Origin: Actinoplanes philippinensis
GTDB lineage: Bacteria; Actinomycetota; Actinomycetes; Mycobacteriales; Micromonosporaceae
Length of the DNA: 64,000 nt
Direction: 5' to 3'
Assembly (NCBI RefSeq): GCF_900113015.1
Contig: NZ_FONV01000004.1
Coordinates: 248,001-312,000, forward strand
The notes beneath the pieces are model-generated. The model had not been told where the DNA came from, did not search any database, and saw nothing but the letters and a program-made list of their open reading frames with translations. Within the stretch, counting starts at the first letter, position 1; every line of letters starts with the position of its first letter. The position numbers and the translations under genes were made by a program. Of the stretch, positions 8,829-17,508 are shown in pieces.

Positions 8829-10796
8829 GTGTGGGGTTTGAACCGGCTGAGCATCAAACTGCGGCTGATCCTCTGCGTCCTGCTGATCACCGGGGTGTCG
8901 CTGGTGCTCGTCGCCACCGTCATCACGCGGCGCAACCTGTCCGAGGCACGGCAGTCCGGGTTCGCGTACGCGCAGGAGATCGCCGTGCGCAACGCCGCCG
9001 GCCTGCAGGTGCAGCTGATGACGGCGCTCGGCAGCGCCCGCGACCTGAGCGGGACGATGGCCACCGCGTCGCTCTCCGGCGCCGATCGGAGCGATGCCAA
9101 CGCGATGCTGCGTACGCTGCTCGACCGGCATCCGCGCTACTTCGGCGTGTGGGCGGCGTGGGAGCCGGACGCATACGACGGCCGCGACGCCCGGTACCGC
9201 GGCAGTGACGCCCGGCACGACGCCAGCGGACGGCTCGTGCCGTACTGGTACCGCGACGGCGACACGATCAAGTCGACGGTGCTGACGTCGTACACCGAGC
9301 AGGGCGCCGGCGACTACTACCTGATCGCGCAGAAGTCCGGCGAGGAGAAGGTGCTCGAGCCGTACGCCTACGAGGTCGGCGGCAAGAGTGTGCTGATGAC
9401 GTCGCTGGCCGTGCCGATCGTGACCGGCGGCAAGGTCACCGGGGTGGCCGGCATCGACGTCACCCTGGAGGACATCACCGCGGCGCTGGCGACGATCAGG
9501 CCGTTCGGCACCGGCACCGCCATGCTGATCAGCGGCGGCGGCCTGCTCGTGGCCGGCGGCGATCCGGCGCAGGCCGGCAAGCCCGCCGACCCGGCCGTGG
9601 CCGCGCTGGCCGGCGACGCCGTCGCCGAGGGCGCCCCGGTCCGGCGGCTGATCAGCGGCGACCCCGAGCAGGTGCAGATCGCCGCGCCGCTGGCCATCGG
9701 CGCCACCGACACGTGGTCGCTGATCGTGACCGTGCCGACCGCGACCATCCTGGAGTCGGCGTACGGTTCGCTGACGATCAGCCTGTGGATCACCGCGGCG
9801 GTGCTGCTGGTCTCCGCGGTGATCGCCCTGCTGGTGGCCCGCGGGGTGGTCCGGCCGATCGAACGGCTCCGGGACCGGATGGCCGAGATCGCCGACGGGG
9901 ACGGCGACCTGACCCAGCGGGCGACGGTCCACGGCGACGACGAGGCCGGACAGCTGGCGGGCGCGTTCAACAGGTTCGTGGACAAGGTCGCCGGCACCGT
10001 CCGCGGGATCGCCGGGTCCGCCGCCGAGGTACGGGCCGCCGCCGACCGGCTCGCCGACGGCACCCACCAGCTCAGCGCGAACGTCGTGCACGTCTCCGAC
10101 AACCTGGGCACCGCCGCCGAGGCCACCCGGACGGTCAACGTCAGCGTGCAGTCGGTGGCCGCCGGCGCCGAGGAGATGAACGCCGCGATCGCCGAGATCG
10201 CCGGCAACGCTGCCCAGGCGGCCCGGGTCGCCAACGACGCCCGCAGCGCCGCGGAGACCACCAACGGGCAGGTCGCGCAGCTCGGCACCGCGACCGAGGA
10301 GATCGGCGACGTGGTCCGGCTGATCACCAGCATCGCCGAGCAGACCAACCTGCTCGCGCTGAACGCCACCATCGAGGCGGCCCGGGCCGGGGAGATGGGC
10401 AAGGGGTTCGCGGTCGTCGCCGGGGAGGTCAAGGAGCTGGCCCAGCAGACCGCCCGGGCCACCGAGGAGATCACCGCCCGGATCACCGCGATCCAGGCGA
10501 TCAGCTCATCGGCGGCCGCCGCGATCACCGAGATCGTGCAGGTCATCTCCACGATCGGGGACTACACGACGTCGATCGCGTCGGCGGTCGAGGAGCAGAC
10601 CGCGACCACCCAGGAGATGAGCCGCAGCGTGTCCGAGGCGGCCGGCAACACCGGGCTGGTCACCGGGGCGATCTCCGACGTCGCCGACTCGGCCCGCGAC
10701 GCCACGGCGAACGCGCGGACCGGTCAGGAGGCCGTCGCCGACCTCAACCGGCTGGCCGGCGAGATGACCGCGATCATCGACAACTTCCGCTACTGA
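8829..10796 (+). CDS. methyl-accepting chemotaxis protein
   Basis: 655 residues. TM1 is at about 13-33; a dCache-type extracellular sensor domain follows (about 40-290, with [12 protein letters not shown] and [11 protein letters not shown]); TM2 is about 310-335, followed by HAMP ([12 protein letters not shown]). The cytoplasmic signalling helix bundle has the highly conserved tip [19 protein letters not shown]. It would control the CheA kinase and flagellar motor. A chemoreceptor implies a motile cell stage, unusual among filamentous actinomycetes but expected in Actinoplanes-type zoospores. The GTG start is at 8829. The ligand is unknown. Confidence 0.9.
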   Translation: MWGLNRLSIKLRLILCVLLITGVSLVLVATVITRRNLSEARQSGFAYAQEIAVRNAAGLQVQLMTALGSARDLSGTMATASLSGADRSDANAMLRTLLDRHPRYFGVWAAWEPDAYDGRDARYRGSDARHDASGRLVPYWYRDGDTIKSTVLTSYTEQGAGDYYLIAQKSGEEKVLEPYAYEVGGKSVLMTSLAVPIVTGGKVTGVAGIDVTLEDITAALATIRPFGTGTAMLISGGGLLVAGGDPAQAGKPADPAVAALAGDAVAEGAPVRRLISGDPEQVQIAAPLAIGATDTWSLIVTVPTATILESAYGSLTISLWITAAVLLVSAVIALLVARGVVRPIERLRDRMAEIADGDGDLTQRATVHGDDEAGQLAGAFNRFVDKVAGTVRGIAGSAAEVRAAADRLADGTHQLSANVVHVSDNLGTAAEATRTVNVSVQSVAAGAEEMNAAIAEIAGNAAQAARVANDARSAAETTNGQVAQLGTATEEIGDVVRLITSIAEQTNLLALNATIEAARAGEMGKGFAVVAGEVKELAQQTARATEEITARITAIQAISSSAAAAITEIVQVISTIGDYTTSIASAVEEQTATTQEMSRSVSEAAGNTGLVTGAISDVADSARDATANARTGQEAVADLNRLAGEMTAIIDNFRY

Positions 10797-11761
10797 GGCA
10801 CCGGACGGTCGAGCTCGGCCAGTTCCTCGTCGAGCAACTCGGCCAGCCGGGCGTACCGCTCGGGGTGCTCCTCCCGGGTGATCCGGCGGCTCGGCATCTC
10901 CACCGTCATCAGCAGGTAGAGGTGCAGCCGGTAGAGGCTCAGCCGCCGCAGCGCCGGGGCGTCGAGGCGGACCTCGCCGTAACCGCGCAGGAACGGGTGG
11001 TCCGGTTCGTCCTCGATGCGGCGGAACAGGGCGGCCGAGGTGAAGTCCAGCAGCGGGTCGCCGTAGAGGAACCTCTCGCCGTCGACGAAACCGGTCAGCC
11101 GGCCGTCGTCCACCAGCAGGTTGCCGTCCCAGCCGTCGAAGTGCAGCAGCGCCGGGCGTCGTACCGTGTCGAGCAGCGCCTCGTGGCGGTCGACCAGAGC
11201 ACGGATCCGGCCGGGCGTCGCGGGCAGCGCGACCGCCCAGTCGGCGGCGTCGTCGAGCAGGTCGCCGATCATCGCGCGGAAGGCCCCGGACCAGGTCGCC
11301 GCGCCGGTGCGGCCCGCGTCGTAGCCGAACCGGTCGCCGGTCAGCCGGTGCACCCGGGCCAGCGCCGCGCCGAACGCCGCCCGCACCGGGGCGTCGTCGA
11401 CCTCCGGCCCCGCCATGGCCAGGTTGACCCCGGGCAGCCGCTCGGTGACGAGCAGGTCCGCGTCGGCGAACAGCACCCGAGGCACCGGCACCTCCGGCGC
11501 CTCGGCGGCGAGCCGGCGCAGGTAGCGGGCCTCGGCGGCGATCATGCCCCGCTCGTAGCGCAGCAGACGCGCCTCGGGCCGCGGGCCGACCTTGACCACC
11601 ACGTCGGCGCCGTCGTCGAGGCGCGCCGCCCAGACCGTCGCGAAGCCGCCACCGGCCAGTGGCCCGGCCGCGGCCACCCGCCGACCGGGCAGGGCGACGG
11701 CGATCGCGCGATCGATGTCGGTGGCGTCGAGGACACGCTGGGTGGGGCTCGCTCCGGTCAC
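10790..11761 (-). CDS. aminoglycoside phosphotransferase-family protein
   Basis: 323 residues with the APH/choline-kinase fold. It has a Gly-rich loop ([11 protein letters not shown]), an ATP-binding Lys in VVVKVG, the catalytic loop [13 protein letters not shown] (HxDxxxxN type) and the metal-binding Asp in [12 protein letters not shown]. Such proteins phosphorylate small molecules, and only some confer antibiotic resistance. The 3' end overlaps the convergent chemoreceptor gene by 7 bp. The substrate cannot be assigned. Confidence 0.8.
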   Translation of the reverse strand: MTGASPTQRVLDATDIDRAIAVALPGRRVAAAGPLAGGGFATVWAARLDDGADVVVKVGPRPEARLLRYERGMIAAEARYLRRLAAEAPEVPVPRVLFADADLLVTERLPGVNLAMAGPEVDDAPVRAAFGAALARVHRLTGDRFGYDAGRTGAATWSGAFRAMIGDLLDDAADWAVALPATPGRIRALVDRHEALLDTVRRPALLHFDGWDGNLLVDDGRLTGFVDGERFLYGDPLLDFTSAALFRRIEDEPDHPFLRGYGEVRLDAPALRRLSLYRLHLYLLMTVEMPSRRITREEHPERYARLAELLDEELAELDRPVPQ

Positions 11762-11782
11762 CGCGCGACCCTATCGGCTCCG

Positions 11783-12691
11783 CTACCGGGCCGATGTCAG
11801 GCGGTGCAGGGCGGCGCGGGCCGGCGGGCCCCACGTCGCCTTGCCCCCGGGCCGGCCGTGCACGCCGTTGTCGCCGATGAGCAGGCCGCTCAGGACACGG
11901 GCCATCGCCCAGCCGCGGGCCCGGCGGCGGGTGGCGGCGTCGGCCGCCGGCCGGTAGGCGGCGTAGAAGTCGTCGACGCCGCCGTCCGGCAGCAGCAGCC
12001 AGGCGGCGGACAGGTCGTAGGCCGGGTCGCCGGCGCACAGGTCACCGAAGTCGACGATGCCGCAGAGCCGCCCGCCCCGGGTGACCACGTTCGCCGGGTG
12101 CAGGTCGGCATGCAGCCACATCCGCGGACCGGCCCAGGCCGGCGCGGTGACCGCGTCCTGCCAGACCGCGCGGACCGCGTCCGGGTCGTCGATCAGCCCG
12201 CGCTCCACGGCCAGGGCCACGCCGCCGGCGAAACCGTCGGAACGCTCGGCCAGCGGGCCGCCCCGGTCCTGTCCGGCGGGCGCCTCGGCGGGCGCCGGGC
12301 GGTGCAGGGCGGTCAGGAACGCCGCCAGGGACCCGGCCGCGGCGGGATCGGTCACCGGCGCGCGGTCGGCGGGCTCGCCGGGCACCCAGGTGGTGATCAG
12401 CCAGGGGCGGGGGAAACGCGCGGACGGCACCCCGAGCCGCTGCGGCACCGGGACCGGCAGCGGCAGGCCCGGCGCCAGCCGCGGCACCCAGGTGTGCTCG
12501 TTGAGCAGCAGCTCGTCGGTGTCGGCGACCACCCAGGGCAGCCGGACGGCCAGGTCGTCACCGAGACGCCACACCTGATTGGCCCATCCCCGCGCGCCCA
12601 GCCGGACCGGTCGGCCGGCGAGGTCGGGATGCTGCTCCCGCACCAGGTCGTGGACCAGGGCGGCGGTGATGTCGAGAGTGGAATGGGTCAT
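11783..12691 (-). CDS. aminoglycoside/hydroxyurea-type phosphotransferase
   Basis: 302 residues, a second APH-fold kinase, not closely similar to its neighbour. Motifs are WANQVWRLGDDLAVRLP, WLHADLHPANVV (catalytic HxDxxxxN) and IVDFGDLCAGDPAYDL. The family includes many small-molecule kinases of unknown substrate in actinomycetes. I place the start at ATG 12691; the frame is open further upstream but there is no family similarity there. Two APH-like genes in tandem may reflect local resistance or metabolite modification. Confidence 0.82.
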   Translation of the reverse strand: MTHSTLDITAALVHDLVREQHPDLAGRPVRLGARGWANQVWRLGDDLAVRLPWVVADTDELLLNEHTWVPRLAPGLPLPVPVPQRLGVPSARFPRPWLITTWVPGEPADRAPVTDPAAAGSLAAFLTALHRPAPAEAPAGQDRGGPLAERSDGFAGGVALAVERGLIDDPDAVRAVWQDAVTAPAWAGPRMWLHADLHPANVVTRGGRLCGIVDFGDLCAGDPAYDLSAAWLLLPDGGVDDFYAAYRPAADAATRRRARGWAMARVLSGLLIGDNGVHGRPGGKATWGPPARAALHRLTSAR

Positions 12692-12754
12692 GGCGGCAAT
12701 CCTGGCCCATCCGGCGGGCGACCGGCTCCCGGCAAGGCCGGGGACGGCCACCTC

Positions 12755-12779
12755 TCGGCCGCGGACGTTCTCCGGCCGA
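12755..12779 (-). terminator. hairpin after the TIM-barrel gene
   Basis: TCGGCCG (12755-12761) pairs with CGGCCGA (12773-12779) around an 11-nt loop, directly after the stop of the minus-strand gene. It is only 7 bp but GC-rich. Confidence 0.4.
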
Positions 12780-13787
12780 TCAGCCGGGACGGCCGCCCGC
12801 ATAGTGCCGGGCGATCGCCGCGAACGCGGCCTTGGGCTCCCACGGCAGGCCGGGGTACGTGTCGCCGGTGCGGCCGTCGAGGACCTTGACGATGCCGGGG
12901 CTGGCCAGGTCGAGGTCGTCGCGGGGGTCGCCGCCGGGCCGGTGCGGGAAGTCGTCGAGCGCGAACAGGTACGCGAAGGCGCTGTCCACCCCCTCGCTGT
13001 CGAAGATCTCGAGCAGCTCCCGGAAGTAGGCGGCCTGCCCCTCCTCGTCACGCTCGTAGTGCCCGTCGAGCCGCAGTGGCGCTCCGGTGACCGGGTCGTT
13101 CTCGACGATCTCCATGCTGCGCGGCGCCACGTCGGCAGCGCCCCGCCACGCCGCCGTGCCGAACCCGGTGACGGCGACCGGCTTGGCCCCGGCGGTGACC
13201 GCGCGGACGGCCTCGCGGAACTGCCCCGCGACCTCGGCGCTGCGGATCAGCTCCAGCGTGACGATGTCGAACAGGTCCCAGTCGACGTCCTCGAACGGGA
13301 TCGCCGCGTAGGTGACCGGCCCGTGGAAACGCTGCCGGACGGCGGGGACGACCTCGCGCAGGAAGTCGCCGAGACGGGCGCGGGCCTCGGCGACCCGGCC
13401 CGCGAACAGCTGGGCGATGCGGTCCTCGAGGCTGTCGCCCTCGAGGAAACCGCGGTTCATGATGGTCAGCTCGACGCCGGTGACCAGGACGACCGCGGCG
13501 CCGGTGGCGCGCAGCCGCTCGGCCCGGTCGGCGCAGTCCAGGAAGAGCGAGTGGATCTGATCGGGGGTGAGGCCGAGGGGGTAGGGCGAGAACCACACCT
13601 CCAGGCCGAGCCCGGCGGCGATCCGGGCCGCCGCCTCCAGCCGGCCGGGGTCGCCGCCGACCAGGTGGACGGCGTTGCAGTGCAGGTCGTCGCGGATGAG
13701 GGTGAGCTCCCGCCGGACGCGGTCGAGGTCGAGCGGCGTGGCCGGGGTCAGGAATCCGGTGTTGTAGGCGATGCCGTTGGCGCGCAT
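12780..13787 (-). CDS. TIM-barrel, glycoside-hydrolase-like protein
   Basis: 335 residues, not firmly assignable. The pattern of beta strands ending in acidic or aromatic residues (VWFSPYPLG, VTYAAIPFEDVDWDLFDIV, then GVDSAFAYLFALDD) resembles the (beta/alpha)8 barrel of uncharacterised glycosidase-like proteins in actinomycetes. Where relatives usually have a catalytic Glu in a TEFG motif, this protein reads VTGFGTAAWRGA, so it may be catalytically altered; that comparison is from memory. The start at ATG 13787 is preferred over one 10 codons earlier, which would overlap the operator. It is divergently paired with a TetR regulator, which probably controls it. Confidence 0.6.
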   Translation of the reverse strand: MRANGIAYNTGFLTPATPLDLDRVRRELTLIRDDLHCNAVHLVGGDPGRLEAAARIAAGLGLEVWFSPYPLGLTPDQIHSLFLDCADRAERLRATGAAVVLVTGVELTIMNRGFLEGDSLEDRIAQLFAGRVAEARARLGDFLREVVPAVRQRFHGPVTYAAIPFEDVDWDLFDIVTLELIRSAEVAGQFREAVRAVTAGAKPVAVTGFGTAAWRGAADVAPRSMEIVENDPVTGAPLRLDGHYERDEEGQAAYFRELLEIFDSEGVDSAFAYLFALDDFPHRPGGDPRDDLDLASPGIVKVLDGRTGDTYPGLPWEPKAAFAAIARHYAGGRPG

Positions 13788-13807
13788 GCCGCCACCGTAA
13801 CAGAAAC

Positions 13808-13837
13808 TTGCGTGCACGCAATTTTGCGTGTGCGCAC
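13808..13837. promoter_or_regulatory. tandem palindromic operators between divergent genes
   Basis: TTGCGTGCACGCAA (13808-13821) is a perfect 14-bp palindrome. It is followed by the imperfect copy TTGCGTGTGCGCAC (13824-13837), centres 16 bp apart. Both sit midway between the TetR gene and the divergent TIM-barrel gene, a classic position for TetR binding as two dimers. Confidence 0.7.
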
Positions 13838-13858
13838 CCGGGATGGCAGAGTGACAGC

Positions 13859-14527
13859 ATGAACGATGCCTCCGGCCTGCGTGAGCGCAAGAAACGAGCG
13901 ACCCGGGAGGCCCTGCAGTCGGCGGCCTTGCGGCTCGCGCTCGCCCAGGGGCCGGAGAATGTCCGGGTCGAGGAGATCGCCGAGGCCGCCGGGGTCTCCC
14001 CGCGGACGTACAACAACTATTTCTCCAGCCGCGAGCAGGCGATCGTCGCTGCGGTCGCCGCCGACCGCGCCGCCCAACTGGCCGCGGCGGTGACCGGCCG
14101 CCCGGCCGGGAGCGGTCTCGCCGACACCGTGATCGACGCGGTCGTCGCGTCCTGCACCGACCCCGGCGACCACCCGCGCGGCGCGCTGCTGATGATCGCG
14201 ACCACTCCCGCGCTACGGGCCTGCTACGTCGACGCGGTCACCTCGATCGAGGACACGCTCGCCGGGGCCGTCACCGCCCGGCACCCCGGCATCGACCCGC
14301 TGACCGCTCAGGTCCTGGCCGCGGCCGTCGGCGCGGCCACCCGGATCGCACTGCGCCGGTGGCTGCACGCCGCCACCGTGCCGGCGTCGATGCCGGGCTT
14401 CGTCGTGCCGGCCGGGTCGCTGCCGGACGGGATCCGCACCGCCCTGACCCCGCTCGCGCCGGCCCTCGACGCCGCGGCCCTCGACGCCGCGCCCGATGAG
14501 CCCGGCCCGATGAGCCCGGCCCGATGA
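13859..14527 (+). CDS. TetR-family transcriptional regulator
   Basis: 222 residues. The N-terminal HTH is clear (about 8-55: RKKRATREALQSAALRLAL, VEEIAEAAGVSPRTYNNYF). The helical C-terminal domain should bind a ligand and dimerise. The start at ATG 13859 places the domain at the usual distance. It is divergent from the TIM-barrel gene, with a twin palindrome between them, so it is probably a local repressor. The last codons and the stop lie in a 14-bp tandem repeat, so the C-terminal end is likely variable. Confidence 0.88.
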   Translation: MNDASGLRERKKRATREALQSAALRLALAQGPENVRVEEIAEAAGVSPRTYNNYFSSREQAIVAAVAADRAAQLAAAVTGRPAGSGLADTVIDAVVASCTDPGDHPRGALLMIATTPALRACYVDAVTSIEDTLAGAVTARHPGIDPLTAQVLAAAVGAATRIALRRWLHAATVPASMPGFVVPAGSLPDGIRTALTPLAPALDAAALDAAPDEPGPMSPAR

Positions 14528-14550
14528 GCCCGGCCCGATGAGCCCGGGCC
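14495..14550 (+). repeat. 14-bp tandem repeat at the end of the TetR gene
   Basis: Four copies of GATGAGCCCGGCCC start at 14495, 14509, 14523 and 14537. The unit is not a multiple of three, so copy-number change would shift the reading frame and move the TetR stop codon, which lies in the third copy. Confidence 0.8.
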
Positions 14551-14558
14551 GGCGCGGG

Positions 14559-15182
14559 TCAGATCCTCCGGCGCAGTTCGGCGACACCCTCGCCGGAGAG
14601 GTCGTCCAGGGCGGCCCGCCGGCCGGTCAGGCCGAGCAGCAGCGCCTCACCGGTCCCGCGGATCACCGGCCCGTCCCCCCAGGCCCAGTCCAGATCGGCC
14701 GCCTCGAACCGCAGCCCGGCCGGCCGCCTCCTCGGCACGAACCCGACCGCCCTCCCGCCGACCAGGAAGTCCAGCGAGATCCGCAGCCGGTCGGGACGCA
14801 GGTCGTGCGGCAGGCCCAGCGGGCGGCGGATGTCCTGCCCGTGCACCTGCAGGTCGGTGAGCTGCCCCGGGTACCCCACGATCGGCGGCTTGAACGGATC
14901 CTCCGCGTGCTCGCGCAACAGCGCCGCCAGCTCACCGGCCGGCCGCCGGGCCATCCGGGCGGCCAGCCGGGCGTTCGCCCGGTGGATGTCGAACCCGCTC
15001 CGGACCACGAGCAGCAGTGCGGCGCCGCCGGACGCGGCGACCGCCGCGACGAGGTGGCCGGCGACCTCCTTGACCGTCCACGCGCCGCACAGGCTGCGGG
15101 TGGCGAGCTGATGCGGGCTCAGCGACTCGACGAGGTCAGCGGTACGGCGGCGCTCCTCGGCGATCATCCCGGTGATGTCCAC
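14559..15182 (-). CDS. maleylpyruvate isomerase/DinB-like (mycothiol-type) protein
   Basis: 207 residues in the actinobacterial TIGR03083-like family, four-helix DinB-type proteins named after mycothiol-dependent maleylpyruvate isomerase. Visible features are the opening VDITGMIAEERRRTADLVES, SLCGAWTVKEVAGHLV with the first metal-ligand-type His, and LTDLQVHGQDIRRPLG with the later His. Most members have unknown reactions; thiol-dependent transfer is often proposed. GTG 15182 matches the family N-terminus. A GTG at 15203 that overlaps the upstream stop as GTGA is an equally plausible start. Confidence 0.8.
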   Translation of the reverse strand: MDITGMIAEERRRTADLVESLSPHQLATRSLCGAWTVKEVAGHLVAAVAASGGAALLLVVRSGFDIHRANARLAARMARRPAGELAALLREHAEDPFKPPIVGYPGQLTDLQVHGQDIRRPLGLPHDLRPDRLRISLDFLVGGRAVGFVPRRRPAGLRFEAADLDWAWGDGPVIRGTGEALLLGLTGRRAALDDLSGEGVAELRRRI

Positions 15183-15199
15183 CGAGGCATCGTCGCACG

Positions 15200-15646
15200 T
15201 CACTCCAGGACGCGGGCCGGGCGGATGGCTTCGCGGATGCGGTCGCAGAGCTGGGTCAGGTTCGCGCCGATCACCGGGCGGTGGCGCCAGCGGCGCAGGC
15301 CGCGGCCGACGGCGTAGAAGTAGCCGGGCGGCACCTGCACGCCCCCCACGCCCGTCGGCCCGGCGCCCGAGTAGCCGACCCGCCAGCCCGGCCATCGAGC
15401 CTCGGTGATCTCCCGGACCGCGGCGACCCGGGCGGAGTCACGCTGGTCCAGCTGGCGCATCAGGCCGTCGAGGTCGGCGGCGACCAGGCACGGCTCGTCG
15501 AGCTCCCAGTGCACGGCCCAGTAGTGGCCGGCCGGGACGCGCAGGTCCGGGCGTACCGTCCGGGGCTGGATCGCACGGTCGATCTGCCAGCCGGGATGCC
15601 GGCGCTCGACGGCGAGCTGGGTGCGGAAGTCATCGTCAGGAGTCAA
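15200..15646 (-). CDS. hypothetical protein
   Basis: 148 residues, no recognised domain. The sequence has many Trp, Arg and Tyr residues (GHYWAVHWELDEP, ARWPGWRVGYSG, GYFYAVGRGLRRW) and no signal peptide or membrane segment. It overlaps the genes on both sides by a few bases, so it belongs to a three-gene operon with the 82-residue protein and the DinB-like protein. Function unknown. Confidence 0.6.
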   Translation of the reverse strand: MTPDDDFRTQLAVERRHPGWQIDRAIQPRTVRPDLRVPAGHYWAVHWELDEPCLVAADLDGLMRQLDQRDSARVAAVREITEARWPGWRVGYSGAGPTGVGGVQVPPGYFYAVGRGLRRWRHRPVIGANLTQLCDRIREAIRPARVLE

Positions 15647-15884
15647 GGCGGGCCCATTTCAGAAACCGGTCGAACAGTGCCGCCGGCGGCTCGTCGCGCA
15701 GGGGTCCCGCGGCGTGCTCCAGCTCGGTCCAGAGCCGCATGCTGAGCTGCACCGCGTTGGGGCTGCTGTCCAGCAGGTGGTCCCGGGCCGGGTCGCACGG
15801 CCACGGCTTCTCGCAGGCCACACAGTTGTAGGTGGCCCGGTCCGGCCGATGGCCGGCGCCGTTCAAAGAGTTCTCCTGTGCCAC
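15636..15884 (-). CDS. small conserved actinobacterial protein with CxxC-like motif
   Basis: 82 residues. The core YNCVACEKPWPCDPARDHLL has three cysteines (CxxC plus one six residues on), suggesting metal binding or redox chemistry. Similar short CVAC/PWPC proteins are common near HTH/DUF397 loci in actinomycetes (from memory). The gene is the first of the three-gene operon and is divergent from the WhiJ-like regulator. Function unknown. Confidence 0.65.
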   Translation of the reverse strand: MAQENSLNGAGHRPDRATYNCVACEKPWPCDPARDHLLDSSPNAVQLSMRLWTELEHAAGPLRDEPPAALFDRFLKWARLDS

Positions 15885-16096
15885 ATGTCGGCCCCCATCG
15901 GGTCGGGCTCGCCGGGGTTCGTCGAGTCCAGAGTGGTCGCACCCACCGTGAGCGTCAATCTTATGTCGTAACTTTTTGGTTCCCTAACGGGTGATGCTGA
16001 AATGCGGATACCTTTCGGGTGAATCCATTGATGTACGGGCGACAAGGGACGATGATGGCCGACGATCATCTGGCGAAGTCGATGGAGGACAGCAGC

Positions 16097-16951
16097 ATGC
16101 CGCGACCCATTGGCCCCACGATCCCGCGCTGGCAACTGGGCGAGCAGATGTCGCAGCTGCGCACCGCCGCCCGCAAGTCGCAGCAGGACGCCTCCGGCCG
16201 CCTGGGTTGCTCGGTCAGCAAGATCCAGAAGATCGAGGGCGGCGAGGTCGGGATGAAGCAGGTCGAGCTGGAGGCGCTCCTCGAGCTCTACGACGCCCCC
16301 GAACAGCTGCGGCTCCAGCTGCTCGAACTGCGCCGGCTGGGCGCGCAGCGCGGCTGGTGGTCGAAGTACGGCCAGGTGCCCGCGCCGTTCGCGACGTTCC
16401 TCGGGCTGGAGTCGGCGGCCACCAAGATCAGGATCTTCGAGCCGCTGATGATCCACGGGCTGCTGCAGACCAAGGACTACGCGCACGCCCTCGCCGAGAG
16501 CCTGAACCCGGCCCTGTCCGACGCGGAGGTCGACCGGCAGGTGCAGATCCGGCTGGAGCGTCAGGAGCGCGTCTTCGCCGAGGATCCGCCGGAGATCTGG
16601 GTCGTCCTGGACGAGGCGGTGCTGCGCCGGCAACTCGGCGGCCGGGACGTGATGGCGCGTCAGCTCGACCACTTGATGACGCTGCCCAAACGGGTGACCG
16701 TTCAGGTCGTTCCGTTCGCGAATGGTGGTTATCCAGGTGCGCTGGGCGCTCTGACGCTATTCGAGTTCGCGGAGGATTTGCACACCCCAGTTGCGTATGT
16801 GGAGTCGCAGGCGGGAAACCTGTACCTCGAACGGGAAGAAGATCTGGGACGGGCTAACCTTGCCCTTGACCACATCAACGCGGCGGCGCTCAGCAAGCAG
16901 CAATCTCGTGACCTGATCGCCACCGTCGCCCGCCAGTTCGTGCAGCAATAG
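16097..16951 (+). CDS. XRE-family HTH regulator with DUF5753 (WhiJ-like)
   Basis: 284 residues. An XRE helix-turn-helix occupies about residues 12-65 (LGEQMSQLRTAARKSQQDAS, CSVSKIQKIEGG). The remainder is the DUF5753 domain (LMIHGLLQTKDYAHAL, then PGALGALTLFEF). These proteins form a large actinobacterial family that pairs with a DUF397 partner; in Streptomyces the whiJ locus affects development. Start ATG 16097 has a strong GGAGG 8 bp upstream; earlier in-frame starts (16055, 16019) are weaker. The partner gene follows 9 bp downstream. Confidence 0.88.
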   Translation: MPRPIGPTIPRWQLGEQMSQLRTAARKSQQDASGRLGCSVSKIQKIEGGEVGMKQVELEALLELYDAPEQLRLQLLELRRLGAQRGWWSKYGQVPAPFATFLGLESAATKIRIFEPLMIHGLLQTKDYAHALAESLNPALSDAEVDRQVQIRLERQERVFAEDPPEIWVVLDEAVLRRQLGGRDVMARQLDHLMTLPKRVTVQVVPFANGGYPGALGALTLFEFAEDLHTPVAYVESQAGNLYLEREEDLGRANLALDHINAAALSKQQSRDLIATVARQFVQQ

Positions 16952-16960
16952 GAGCCACCT

Positions 16961-17179
16961 ATGGACAAGTACGAGGTCAGCCTGACAGGGGCGCAGTGGC
17001 GCAAGTCCACCAAGTCCGGTAACAACGGTGGCTGCGTCGAATTCGCGCAGGTCGGCGCGTTCGTCGCCATCCGTGATTCCCGGAATCCGGAACGTGAGCC
17101 CCTGATCTTCGATGCCAACGAGTGGGACTGTTTCCTCGACGGCGCCGGAAAGGGTGAGTTCCCGGTTCCGACCGCTTGA
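16961..17179 (+). CDS. DUF397 domain protein
   Basis: 72 residues matching DUF397 throughout: WRKSTKSGNNGGCVEFAQ, then VAIRDSRNPE and a C-terminal LIFDANEWDCFLDG. DUF397 proteins are small partners of the XRE/DUF5753 regulators and are thought to antagonise or modulate them. The gene is 9 bp after the regulator and followed by a terminator, so the two form a complete operon. Confidence 0.93.
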   Translation: MDKYEVSLTGAQWRKSTKSGNNGGCVEFAQVGAFVAIRDSRNPEREPLIFDANEWDCFLDGAGKGEFPVPTA

Positions 17180-17193
17180 AAATGTCTCACAGC

Positions 17194-17229
17194 AACGGCC
17201 CGGTCACCGAAAGGGATGACCGGGCCGTT
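17194..17229 (+). terminator. hairpin terminator after DUF397 gene
   Basis: AACGGCCCGGTCA (17194-17206) and TGACCGGGCCGTT (17217-17229) form a perfect 13-bp stem with a 10-nt loop, just after the stop codon. Confidence 0.85.
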
Positions 17230-17301
17230 TACCTTTCCGAAACGGTTACTCGAAAGAGGGATGTCCTCTGGTGAGGGCCTATCCCGGGGCCTGAATACGG
17301 C

Positions 17302-17508
17302 TCACGGATTACCGGGCCGGTCGGGCTGGAAGATGTCCTCGATGGCCAGGCCGAAGAGGTCGGCGATGACGAACGCCAGGGGCAGGCTCGGGTCGTACCG
17401 CTCGGTCTCGATGGCGTTGATCGCCTGCCGGGAGACACCGCACCGCTGCGCCAGATCGGCCTGGCTCCACCGGCGGGCGGCCCGCAGCTCGCGCAGCCGG
17501 TTCCTCAT
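17302..17508 (-). CDS. small XRE-family HTH regulator
   Basis: 68 residues, essentially a single Cro/C1-type helix-turn-helix (RLRELRAARRWSQADLAQ, VSRQAINAIETERYDPSL) ending FGLAIEDIFQP. Compact regulators of this type are widespread and often sit next to a small membrane protein. The ATG at 17508 overlaps the TGA of the membrane-protein gene (ATGA), so both proteins are made together. It probably binds the inverted repeat in front of the operon. Confidence 0.88.
   Translation of the reverse strand: MRNRLRELRAARRWSQADLAQRCGVSRQAINAIETERYDPSLPLAFVIADLFGLAIEDIFQPDRPGNP

Noticed and set aside
9713..12889. A 1058-codon plus-strand open frame
   Set aside because: It is an alternate frame of the chemoreceptor and the antisense of two APH-like genes. 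The protein is almost only Arg, Gly, Ala, Asp and Gln, as expected from high-GC shadow frames.
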